Assembly (NCBI RefSeq): GCF_014805685.1
Contig: NC_060907.1
Location: 3,018,697 to 3,082,696 of the forward strand
DNA: 64,000 nt
Reading direction: 5' to 3'
DNA from: Silurus meridionalis
Lineage: Eukaryota; Chordata; Actinopteri; Siluriformes; Siluridae
The notes beneath the pieces were generated by a model, which was not told where the DNA came from, did not search any database, and worked only from the letters and a program-made list of their open reading frames with translations. Within the stretch, counting starts at the first letter, position 1, and the number at the start of each line of letters is the position of its first letter. Shown here piece by piece: positions 24,205 through 36,700 of the stretch. The position numbers and the translations under genes are program-made.

Positions 24205-27200
24205 GAAGCGGGCCAAATACAGAGCCCTGGGGTACACCAGTGGTGACTGTTGATAATCTTGAACTAAAACCTTTTAATTGAATACGCTGACTGCGTCCAG
24301 ATAAATATGACATAAACCAAGACAGAGCAGTGCCAGTAATACCAATGGAAGCTAACCTGTCAAGAAGTATCTTATGTGAGACAGTATCAAATGCAGCGCT
24401 CAAGTCAAGGAGGACAAGTATAGTTAAAAGCCCAGAGTCAGCTGGCAACAGTAAATCATTGGTTATTCTGACAAAAGCAGTCTCAGTGCTGTGGTGGGGA
24501 CGAAAACCAGATTGGAATTGTTCATACAAGTTTTTATTGGAAAGATGTTCATGAATTTGAATTGCAATACACTTTTCCACTACCTTGGAGATAAATGGTA
24601 AATTTGAAATTGGACAGAAATTGTCAAAATTTGATGGGTCACCTCGTGGTTTCTTAAGTATGGGTGTAATAATAGCAGATTTAAGAGATGGAGATACAAG
24701 ACCAGAACTAAGTGAAGCATGAACAATTTTTGTAATCAACGGCAAAAGAGCTGGTTAACAAGCTTTCACTAAGGGGGTTGGTAGAGGGTCCAACTAACAA
24801 GTTAAAGATTTAGATTTACCTATCAGACCCATTATCTCTGAAGGAGTAGGTAGTGTAAAGTTAGAGAAAACAGAATGGGGGTGTGCATTATAAACTGAGA
24901 GGAGTCATTGTAAAGAGTACCAATTAGTATTTGCTGATGTACATTTTCAACCTTAGATGCAAAGAAAGTCAAAAAACGATCACACAGGTCAGTGGAATAC
25001 ATATCAGACGGCAAATAATCAGGTGGTTTCAGAATATTGTTTACCACCAAAAAGAGAGACCTAGAGTTCCCATTGCTAACTGCAATTCTGTTGGAGTAGT
25101 AATCAGATTTAGCTTCAGTCAGTGCAGTTTTATAATTTTGAATATGTTCAACATACATTTCCTTATGAACAGTAAGGCCAGTCCTGGCACACAGCCGCTC
25201 TAACCTATGGCCTCTAGTTTTAAGTTCACGCAGTTTAGGTGTGAACCATGGAGCTGAATGTACAAATGAAACAGTTCGAGTTTTCACAGGTGCGAATTCA
25301 TCCAAGATCATTTTCAGTCCGTCATCATAAAATTTTACTAGTTCATCAGCAGTAGAGAAATTAGATTTGCTGGAGAAGATGGCAAGTTCATCAGCAAGAG
25401 TAGGCAAATCAATGTTCTTAATATTCCGAAATGAAATCGGACGGCACAGGTTTGCCTTAAAGGTGGCCAATTTGGCACAAAAAGACACCAAAAAGTGATC
25501 TGATATAGAAAGATCAGAAACAGTACAATTAAAAGGTATTATACCGGAGCAACAAACGAGATCAAGAATATGCCCCTTGATGTGAGTGGGCAGTGTGTTA
25601 AATTGTTGTATACCAAAGCAATCCAAACATGATAAAAATTCGCTTGTAACTGCATTACTGTTATTATCTATATGAATGTTAAAATCACCCAGAAGGATAA
25701 CATTTTGAGATATGGAACATAGATGAGTCAAGAGTTCATATAGTTCAGTTAAAAAGGCATTATTGCTCTTGGGAGGGCGGTAGATAGTTTTAAGGATTGT
25801 AGGAATCGCACCATTGATTTTTATGGCAATTGATTCAAAAGAGGAATATGTGGAAAAAGTTAACTGAGATACTTTCAATTTCTCTTTATAGAGTATTGCT
25901 AGTCCCCCTCCCCTTCCCGTATCGCGAGATTTACAGACATAACTATATCCTGGGGGAATAGACTGGTTTAAATGAAAAAAGTCACCTGGTTTCTGCCATG
26001 TCTCGGTTAGACAGAGAAAATCATACTTACGATCAGACAGCAGATCGTGCACCTTTAGTGGAAAGCGATCGTATATTCAGTAATCCAAAGGAAAAATTGT
26101 TCTTACCAGAATCGTTGCAAACCGATCTAGCCGGATTAGTTAAAAACTAATTATTTAATGTTCGAAGCTTTTATTTTTTTTTTTTATTAGTTAAAGGTGT
26201 TAACAAGGGGCTACAGAAAGCCTTAGAAAAGGTACAAGATGTATACAAAATGTTGACATGGATAAAAATGTCCTGAAATGAATATGGTTTTTGTTGTTAA
26301 TCATCTGAACATGGAGGTGGTTGGGTTTAGGATCGTTGGAATGTACTTGAACTTGATTTTTAGACTAGAGTCAGATCTGTATTTGTTTGTAAGATCTGTG
26401 TGTTTTTTTTCATGTTGATTCATTTCAGGTTCCTGCATGAAACAAAAGAGGCTGCTATGACTATCCTGGACATCAGCCTGCTGACAGGATTTGTAGCAGA
26501 CAAAGATGACCTGAAAAGGTATGGGTTTAGAAAAAGAGAAAGTAAAATAAATGTAGAATCAAAAGTTATATACAGCAGAGGTCTCAAGGTGTGGCAGGAA
26601 ATAATGATTTCTTTAACTTTATTTTTTACATAACTCCTCAGTGGGTGAGACGACTGTGCAAAGTGTATAATAGATAAGTAGCTAATATACACATGGTTGT
26701 TTATTAAAGCAAAAAAAAAACAAATAGCAAAAAAAATTGACTTGGATAAATATGTAAATATCACAGTTTATTATTAAAATAAAGCCTGTCTAGTGACGTT
26801 TATAACTGAATAGAAAAGAACTGAATTAAATGATTATCTTTCCCACATCTCTTTTTCAATTTTTAACTCTTCCACCTGGTTGATTTTATTGGTGCTCCCT
26901 ATTAACATCGCTTTAGGCTTAATTTTCAGGCATCTTGTGTATCTCCATGGCAGGAGAATGGTGCAAAAATGGACAATACAAAAAACAGATAGATATTAGA
27001 TCAAAGATTTTATTGTCTCGTCTTTCACAGTGCAATAATTAATTGTGATTGGCTGAGAAAAGTTGCTTTGTTGTTTATTTTCCAGCTGATGGGTGTGGAC
27101 AAGTACATTAATGATTTTGAGCTGAACAGCCAGCTTTCAGAAAAAGCATCCGTCATCATCTACCTGAAAAAGGTACTCACATTGCAAGCTACAGTCAGAC

Positions 27201-30200
27201 TACAAGATCATCTAAATGCAAAGTAAACAAGCAACCCAAAGACGTAGCATAGAAAAACCCTGAAAACCCCCAAGGATTAGCAAAGCAAAAACCTAAAGAA
27301 TGCAAAGGATTAGCATAGCAAAGCCATGACAACCCCAAGAATTAGCATAAGAAAAACCCTAACAATCACAAAGGTTAGCAATCAGTAGTCAGTTATCAGT
27401 AATCAGTAGTCAGTAGTCAGCAGTCCTAGACCTTCTCAAATTGGTTCTGGTGTGATCTTAATTTTTTTCTAACCTAATTTCTTTCTTGTCAGGTCTCAAA
27501 TAAAGTGAAAGAGAAGATTGCTTTCAAAATTCACATGATGCTGAAGGTTGGTGTCAGTCAGCCTGCTGCAGTGTCTGTGTATGAGTATTACAACATAGGT
27601 GAGATGCACAGCACTCGTTGCTTTTCCATGCTGCAACAATGATTAGCAATTACTGTTCCTTAACATTAGCATTAATCGTCTGTGGAAATTCCTTAGGTTT
27701 TGCACCCCTATTTTACACACATACACACACACAAACAGTGTACACATAATTACCAGGTGTGTGTTTTAGAGAACCACTGTGTGAAGTTTTATGACCCGCA
27801 CATGTCTCAGTCAAGCGGCTCCCTCTACCTCATCTGTCCTAAAGAAGTGTGCAGCTGTGCTGAGGGTATGTTATAGCATCAAACTTCTATTTTTGTACAT
27901 TTATTCTATATAATCCACAGCATTTAGTTTAGTTTCTAGTTTGTGCTTTGTGATAATTTGAAATTGCAATTGAAAAAAAAAACCATTATGGTAATGTTAA
28001 GATAAATGTATCACTGTAGTGTCAGTACTATATCAGATTATTTATGTTTATATTTTCTTTTGCTACATTTTACTGTGTAATATTAAGCCTTTTAATTTAG
28101 CAATTTTAGCTCAATTCAGTTTTATTTGTAGAGCGCTTATAACAATGCATTTTTTTACATAATATGTCTCAAACCAGCTTTACACAGATGTTATTATAAA
28201 ATAAGTGGTTATAAAAGAATATATGTTTGTTCCTTTTAATTGTAAGTTGGCCCCAGCACAACTGTGGTGAAGGAAATACTACCTGAAATGACATGAGGAT
28301 GAAACCAGATGAACCAGACTCAGAAGAGAACCTCATCCTCATTTGGGTGGCATCAAATGTCTATTAATTACAGTTCCCTCATTTTTAAGGCGTGCAGTTA
28401 TTAAATTCAATTGGTGGTCCTGAGCCATCGTAGTAGACTGCTGATATTATTTACAGTCCAAATCCATCTTCAAAGTTCTTGAGTTGCTCAGTAACTTTAT
28501 GGATCTTTTAACTTACATTTGCAAAACAACATTTTGCTCCTTACTTCTTTGGAGCGAATACATAAATAAAGAGTGTTAAATGAGAAGTTTTTTTCTTTTA
28601 AAAGATCTGATGTGCAGAAGACTGGAACACTGAACTGCATCAGTTTTTTCACATCGAGTTCTTATAGATCACTACTTTCACTTTTCATACTTAAATCAGT
28701 TTGGAAGCCTGAACATTTGAAAATTCTGGAATTATATTTAAACAGAGGATTAGTATTCCAGAACAGGAACAGTGTACTCCATCCTGGTTCAAAAACATTG
28801 ACAAAGATTTGGCTACACGTGTCTCGGAGAAGCTCGTTAGCCTTCATCCTCATCAATCAGTAGCCCATGGTGTGATTGAAAGGCCACTTGAACAGCCTAA
28901 AGATACACAAAATTACTGTGGATAGTTCACTCATGTACCTTAAAGACAATTTTGCTACATTGGCTTAGGATTACAATTACCATGTGCAGTTTTACACTGG
29001 AATGTCCATCAGTAAACAGCTGATAACCTCAACAAAGACTAAAATAAATGGACACGTGTGTCACCCAGATGAGGAAGCTTCCCTTTTAAATCTGGTTCCT
29101 CTCAAGGTTTTTTCTGCATATAATCTTAGGCAGTTTTTCCCTTGTCACTGTTGCCACTGACTCACTCATTGTGGTTAAACATATGGGGATTTATTTCTAT
29201 AATTTATCTAAAATGAATTTAATTTCATAAATCTGCTTTGGGACATTGTTAATTTTTAAAAAACTGTACAAGTAGAATAGAATAGAATAGAATAGAATAG
29301 AATAGAATAGAATAGAATAGACCGGGTGTTTGGGAATATACACTTGTGCAACTTGGTGAGACATTTTTCCCCAAAATTTGAAAATTGAGAAAGTTTCATG
29401 TTAGTTAGTTATGGGTACATTTGTGTTTCTTCACATGAATAGATATGATAATGGAAATGTAAGGTATGATATCAGCAACCCTATTATACAGGTTAGAATG
29501 TCAGAAAGACAGACCGAGACCGATTTATAAAAGGAATCAAAAAAGAATACCGATTCAATATGAATTTTATAAAAATTCATACAATGATACAGTGTTGTAA
29601 AATGAAGAACAATTCAAAGCATTGAGAGATTACACATGGTCAAATGCTAAATTTTTCTGGAATTAACTTCCTGTCCCAAAATATTTTTTTTCATTCTAAT
29701 AGCAAATTGTCCTCAGCTGAAGGGGCCTGCAGTCCCAGATGAAAAGTTACGCATTAAAGAAGCCTGCCACAACAAGGACTTCAGTATGTAGACTTCCTCT
29801 CTGTCAAAAAGTACAAATCAAAAAACGTGCAAAATAATTTTTGAAATAAGAGTAAAAACACTTCATTTGTATTAAATATTACATCTGAAAAGTTTGTGGA
29901 CACCTGATCATTTTGTACCAACTTGCTGTTAGATTATGGAGTGTACTTGTGGAAATTTATGCTCATTCTGCCACAAGGGTGTTAGTAAAGTGATGTAGGT
30001 GAGGTGATGAGCCCTGGGGTGCAGTCAGCAATCACATTTATCCCAGAATGGTTTCCAATAGGGTTGAGGTCAGAACTTCATGGGACTGGCTTTATGCATA
30101 CCCTGTCAGGCTGGAACAGGTTTGGGATTCCTGGTTTAAGTGAAGAAAAAATGTAATACTTCTGCATCCAAAGACGTCCTGCACAATTGTGTACCTACAG

Positions 30201-30656
30201 CTTTGTTAGAAAAAGTCGGGTGTCCCAATACTTTTGATAAAGCGTGTATCCTTTTTTTTAATGTCACAAAACATACAATGTAATGTCAACATACAGCTAA
30301 TTCTGCCATCCTAAATTAGCATTATGGTCTACAAATGTTTTTCCACTTTTCCCCCAGTTTATAAGGCAACTCTGGAAGTGGTGACAAGAGAACGCTCATC
30401 AGACATCTATACCTTCACCATAGTACGAGTTATTAAAGAAGGTGAGTGTCTAACAAATGCTGAGGTGTTGAAAGGATTAAATTTAATAATTAATTTTATT
30501 CAAATACTCAGACATCCATAGGGAAATCTGATATATATAGCAATGTATGTATATATTACATACATGTTCATGTTTGGATTTCACAGATATTGAAATATAT
30601 GTCAAAGACTTGTACGTATATGGCAAAAAAAAATTTAAATAGTACAAAAAATTGCA

Positions 30657-30726
<70 letters not shown>

Positions 30727-33700
30727 ATAAAAAATAATAAATATAAAAAATAATCTTTTAATCCAAATCTTCCTTGTTTTTTGTTTTGTTTTTTTCTTTT
30801 CAGGGACCGATAAGAACGTGCTGAATGATCCTCGAGACTTTTACATTCACATTGCCTGCAAAGACAAGCTTGGGTTGAAGGAAGGCAAGGACTATCTCAT
30901 CATGGGTCCTGAGCCAAAGAAAATACAAGACAGGTGAGGATCTTATCTGACCTACATGACCAAAACACCTCTGACCATCATACCCTATGTGTCCTTATTG
31001 AGTGTTCTATTCCAGATTTATTCCACTTTTACCTGTAGCTTATTTTGGGGTGTGACTGTGTGGATTAAATGTATGGTATGGTAGTGCAAATAACAGTATT
31101 GTACATCAGGTACGACAAAGAGATACTGTGGAACAGCAGCCATAGTGTGTGTAACATTTACAGATGATGTAATGACTGACAGTTCTGAAAGTGCAGCACT
31201 TATAGATATGAAGCAGGGAATATATTTCTGATGAGTTGTTAATGATGCTGATTGCCTGGGGAAAGAAACTGTTCCTGTGTCTGGCAGTTTTGGGAAACAG
31301 AGTTCTGTAGCACCTGCCAGAAGGGAGGAGCTGAAAGAGGTTGTGTCCAGGGTGCAGAGGGACAGTAGTGATTTTTCCTGCCCAGAGAGTTGGCAGGGGA
31401 CCACCAATGATTTTTTCTGCTGTTTTAACTGTTTGCTGTTCCCTTTCAGGAACTCGAGCTGCGTCGAAACGCTTTGGGAATGCGCCTGAGTGTTCATGCT
31501 CTGAATAACGTGTGTAATCAGTCAAAAATTTACGCTGGCCATCACCGATGAGGTGACGTCATGACCAGGAGTATAAAACGCATATGAGAGAAGCCAGCGG
31601 CAGCTTCTGTGTTTTCAGAAAGCGCTCTTTGTGTTTGTGTGACATTGTGACACAAAAAAGCAGAGAAATAATGAAAGTAGGTTGGAAAAATTAAGCACAG
31701 TTTTCGGCCGTGCGTTCCTCCCTGCCCCCGCTATATTACGGCGGGGGATTCGCACAGCTTGTGTGTTGCTTGCTTGGGTGCGGAGCATGCGAGATCGGTT
31801 CTCGAAGAGGGAGCTGAGTGTGTTCACTGTGCTCACATGTCTTTGCGCTCGCTCCGCGCTCGCTCGGCTCTTTTCAACGAAATGGGTGCTCTAACTCCTT
31901 CCGGGTCTGGTCCCGCTCTCGCTGAGGCAGAGCGGCGTGCCAGATCCTGGGGTTCACAGATGGACCTTGCAGAGGGTTTCGAGACGGGTGTTTCCCTATC
32001 TCCAGCCTCACCTGCTCTGTCTAGCACTCGCTCGCAGGATTCGGAAGCACGCCTTTCGGCGGATTCTTCCCTCTGCCGCGAGTGCATGCGGCTCCGCCTT
32101 TCTTCCTCCGAGAAGGGGGGGCGGGGCCGCGCGCTGCGATACGGAAGCCGAGGAGCTTACGGAGGTTGTGGCGCATGCCGTTGCCAAGTTATAACTTTGG
32201 CCGGCTCATAAGCAGGAAGTGCTTTCATCCAGTAAATTAGATGAGCGCTTTCTGACACCCGTGTCACAACCTCCCTGCAGGGGTCTTCCATTTATTCCCC
32301 ATCTACACACCGAGGTGTCTAGGTCGTGGGTTAAACCTTACTCGGCCAGCCCCTTCACCCCCACTTCAACTGTGTATTCCCACATATTTGGGCGGAAAGA
32401 ATATGGTTATGAGGCTATGCCTCAGGTTGAAGAGACACTTGCCACCTATCTCTCTCCCGGAGTCGTCTCTTCCCTAAAGACCCTGACGTTGCCCACAAAG
32501 CAGCACTTCTGCGCTCGTGGGTAAAGCCTACAGGACAATGATCCCAAGCATACCTCCAAGTCCAATAGAGCATGGTTGCAGATTAAAGGCTGGAACATTT
32601 TGAAGTGGCCATCGCAGTCACCAGACTTAAATCCGATTGAGAACCTCTGGTGGGACTTAAAGAAAACAGTTGCAGTGCGCAAGCCTAAGAATGTGACTGA
32701 ACTAGAGGCTTTTGCCCATGATGAATGGGCGAAGATACCCGTAGATCGCTGCAAGACACTTGTGTCAAGCTATGCTTCACGTTTAAAAGCTGTTATAACT
32801 GTAAAAGGATGTTGTACTAAGTACTAAGATTGAATGTCACTTGGGGGTTGAATAAAACTGATAATGATGTGAGCTCAGAAAAGACATTTGTAGTTATTTC
32901 ATTATAAATGTTATGTTATATTTGTCTGACCTACACGTGCCTCTTTGATTTAATTGTAAGCAGGATGACTGAATGATCATAATCAATGTCAAACCGACCA
33001 AAAGAATCAATTTCAGTGGGGTTGAATAATTTTGAACACAACTGTATGCTTCAGCAGGTCGGGCTGCTTCTTCCCTGCACATCATGGCGGTGTTGCAGGC
33101 ATATCAGGCTGACCTGCTGCGTGAATTGGATGTGGGGGGTGCCGTGGATGGCCAGTTTGATGAGCTGCGCCGTACGGCAGATCTGGCTCTTAGAGCCACA
33201 TAGGAGACCGCTAGGGCCATTGGCCAGTCTATGGCTGCCCTGGTGTCTACAGAAAGGCACCTGTACATCCGTACATTCGGTGGTTGAGAGGTTTCAGGAA
33301 AATAGGAAACAAGTGGCGGCGTTCCAGCGTTACCTCCCACGCCACTCACAGGGGGCTGCTCGGCAGGCTCAGCCCCAGCCGCAGCCCTCCGTCTCCCATC
33401 AGGAGGTTCAGAAACGTTAACCCTGCCACCCTCGGTGCTTCAGGGCGCGGCCAGCTCCAGCGAGCTCTCTCCTTGGTCTCCACCTGGCATCGCTGTGGTC
33501 CGGGAGATCTCGATTCCCCTAAAACCGTCTCTGGGCACGGCCCTGGCTCTGGGCGTTCCGGAGGTCAGTCTCAAAATGCTGATACCCTTGAGCCATTTTT
33601 GGGAGCTTGGAAAGCTCTCCCAGATGTGTCTCGATGGGTCCTGCGTACTGTAGAGCGGGGTTACTCGGTTCAGTTCGGGTCTCCTCCACCCCATTTTCAT

Positions 33701-36700
33701 GGGGTTCTTCCCACTCTGGTGGGATGACAGCAGGCTCTGGTCATGGAACAGGTAGTAGATACTCTCCTGAGGAAGGGGGCCATCGAGGTGGTCCCTCCAT
33801 CAGAACGGGAGTCCGGGTTCTACAGCCGGTACTTCATAGTTCCCAAGAAGGACGGTGGGTTGCGTCCTATTTTAGATCTACGTCAGCTGAACCGCTCTCT
33901 CATGCGACTCAGGTTCAAGATGCTGACCCTCAAGCAGGTCGTGCTTCAAATCAGATCCGAGGACTGGTTTGTCACGGTGGATCTAAGAGACGCGTACTTT
34001 CATGTGTCCGTCCGACCTTCTCACAGGAGGTTCCTGAGGTTCGCTTTCGGGGCCGAAGCTTACCAGTTTCGGGTTCTTCCATTTGGCCTTGCCCTTTCAC
34101 CCCGTACCTTCACGAAATGTGTGGATGCGGCTCTGGTTCCCCTGAGGTCTCCGCATCCTCAACTACATCGACGATTGGTTGAGCAGCTGGTGGTCCGGCA
34201 TCGAGATGTCATTCTTGCCCACATGAAGGCTTTGGGGTTTCGGCTAAACGCCGGGAAGAGTGTGCTATCTCCTTTGTCATATGGGATTCGACTACTTTGC
34301 GTGCGCAGCTTTCTCCTGCCCGCGTTGTGGCCATCCTTGTGGCCGTCGGGAAGGTCAGAGAAGGGCAGCCTCTCACTGTCAAGCAGTTCCAGAAACTGCT
34401 AGGGCTTATGGCAGCTGCGTCCAGTGTGATTCCACTTGGCCTGCTGTACATGAGGCCCCTTTAGTGGTGGCTCAAGACCCGCGGGTTCTCACGGAGGGGC
34501 AATCCGCTCCGTACCATCAAGGTCACGTGGCGATGCCTACATGCCTTAGATGTTTGGAAAGATCCCCGGTTCCTATCTCTAGGCCCTGTGCTGGGAGTCC
34601 CCGGTCGTCGCTTAATGCTAATGACGGATGCGTCTCTCACGGGGTGGGGAGCGGTCATGAGTGATCGCTCTGCCAGAGGTCTGTGGGAGGGGCCCCATCT
34701 ACTGTGGCACATCAATTGCCTAGAGATGCTGGCTGTGCTCCTAACTTTGAAGCATTTCCTCTCAGACCTCAGAGGTCACCACGTGTTGGTCCGTACGGAC
34801 AACACTTAAGTGGTCTCTTACATCAACCATCAAGGAGGTCTGCGCTCACGCCCCCTGTGCAGACTGGCGCACCAGGTCCTCCTTTGGGCCCAGGGGAAAC
34901 TCCTCTCTGTGAGGGCCGTTTACATCCCAGGCCGGTTGAACGAGGCAGCAGACGCCCTGTCGAAAAATTCGGAAGAGCCCAGGTGGATCTGTTTGCGTCT
35001 CGAGAGACGTTGTACTGTCCCCTCTGGTTCTCCCTTACGCCTCCAGACCCTCTGGGGGCCATGGTTCGCGGACTTGGTGGCTCTCCTCGAGCACCCTCCG
35101 TGGGTGATTCCTCTGAGGAGGGACCTCCTTTCTCAGCTAGGGGGTGCCATATTTCACCCCCGCCCGGAGCTGTGGAGGCTGTGGCTGTGGCCCCTGAGGG
35201 GGCACAGCTCCGAGGTTCTGATCTCTCCACCGCGGTGGTAGAGACCATTCTCCACTCCAGAGCTCCCTCCACTAGGAGGTTGTATGCCGCCAGGTGGCGT
35301 CTGTTCTGCTCGTGGTGTGAGCACCGCCGGCTGGATCCAGTCCACTGCCCAGTTGGTTCAATGCTAGATTTTCTCCAGGGACAGTTCGCCAAGGGGTTGG
35401 CTCCGTCCACCCTAAAAGTCTACGTGTTTGCCATTTTGACCAATCATGCCCCTGTAGCGGGCAATCTCTGGGCAGAGACCCCTTTGTGACGCGTTTTCTC
35501 CGCGGCACCCGGAGGCTGAGGCCCCCGGTACGGCCTAGAGTGCCTGGGTGGGACCTGGCCATCGTCTTGGGGGCCCTTTCTGAGCCCCCCTTCGAGCCTC
35601 TAGCCGAGGCATCTTGGAGGCAACTTTCTATCAAAACCGCGTTCTTGTTGGCCATCTGCTCTATAAAAAGGGTGGGGGATCTATGGCCCCCTCCTTCCTG
35701 GAGTTTACCCCAGGTATGGCTGGTGCCCTCCTTTACCCCCGTACGGGTTACATCCCCAAGGTGCCCTCGGTCGTCCCACGGCCCGTTAGGCTGCAGGCAT
35801 TCTATCCTCCTCCATTCCAGGCCCCAGACCAGGAGAAGCTTAACCGGCTCTGCCCGGTGCGTCCTCTGGACACTTACGTTCGCAGGACGGGTCCTTGGAG
35901 AAGGTCCCATCAGCTGTTTGTCTGCTATGGCCCTCCCAAGAGAGGCTTGCCTGCTAAAAAGCAGACTCTGAGCAGGTGGATCGTTGACGCTATCACATCA
36001 TCCTAGTCCTCTGGTCGCCCCGCTCCCTTCGGGGTCAGAGCTCACTCCACCCGGAGTGTGGCTGCCTCTAAGTCTTGGTCCTCTGGAGTTCCCCTCCAAG
36101 AAATATGTGACGCTGCGGGTTGGTCCGCCCCACTGACCTTTGTGCGGTTCTATAACCTGGACCGCACTGCCACTCCTGGCCACTCGGTCCTCCTCTAGCT
36201 GTGGCCACATAAACACTGGGCAGGGACTGATCGGTCTGGCGTGATTGGACACTCCTTCCCAAAGCGTTTCGACGCAGCTCAAGTTCCTGAAAGGGAACTT
36301 CTCTAGGTTAAGTATGTAACCCTAGTTCCCTCAGGACTGCACCATAGCACCAGTTGCTTCACCTCCTGCTGTAATTACACTGTAATTACACATTCCTTTG
36401 GCCTTTGTGTGTAATTACATAGTTTAACAATGTTTGATCTTTTTTTTTTTTTTTATTGAATAGGTCTAATAGGTTTGATATTTTATGTTGAAAATTTAAT
36501 GTTGAAAATATATAATAAATACATCATCATTATCATCATTTATATAATGTGTCTTTTGAACATGCCAGGCCAAGCTGCGCACAGATTTCTCTGTTTGTAT
36601 GCATGATTCCCATGCAGTGAAAAAAAATTATTTGTTATTCTGATTCTTGATTCTGTCATTTATGTTCAACAAAATAATTTGTTCAGATTCAGTCTGTAAG

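Larger units (their letters stand above)
21515..26165 (-). mobile_element. L2-like LINE, nearly complete, interrupted by a DD37E transposon
   Basis: Minus-strand LINE with an endonuclease frame, a reverse transcriptase frame, a 3' UTR and a (TTA)n tail at about 21517-21555. A DD37E element (21612-23165) is inserted in the 3' UTR. Lies in the intron between the C3-like exons at 21321 and 26429. Confidence 0.82.
31441..36345 (+). mobile_element. DIRS retroelement (tyrosine-recombinase type), decayed
   Basis: Carries near-perfect inverted ends: aggaactcgagctgcgtcga at 31448 mirrors the sequence ending about 36295, one mismatch over 32 bp. Contains Gag-like, reverse transcriptase, RNase H and tyrosine recombinase sequence in order, all with stops or shifts, plus an inserted Tc1 fragment. 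Occupies most of the last C3-like intron. GC content is clearly higher than in flanking introns. Confidence 0.88.

Noticed and set aside
26925..26945. Seven-base micro-exon repairing the C3-like frame
   Set aside because: Length and splice dinucleotides fit, but such short matches occur by chance; kept only as something to test.
32446..32754. Minus-strand frame over the Tc1 fragment
   Set aside because: The catalytic motifs are on the plus strand; this is a shadow.
34683..35489. 268-codon plus-strand frame in the DIRS element
   Set aside because: It overlaps the RNase H/recombinase region in a frame without conserved motifs; the true domains are in other frames.
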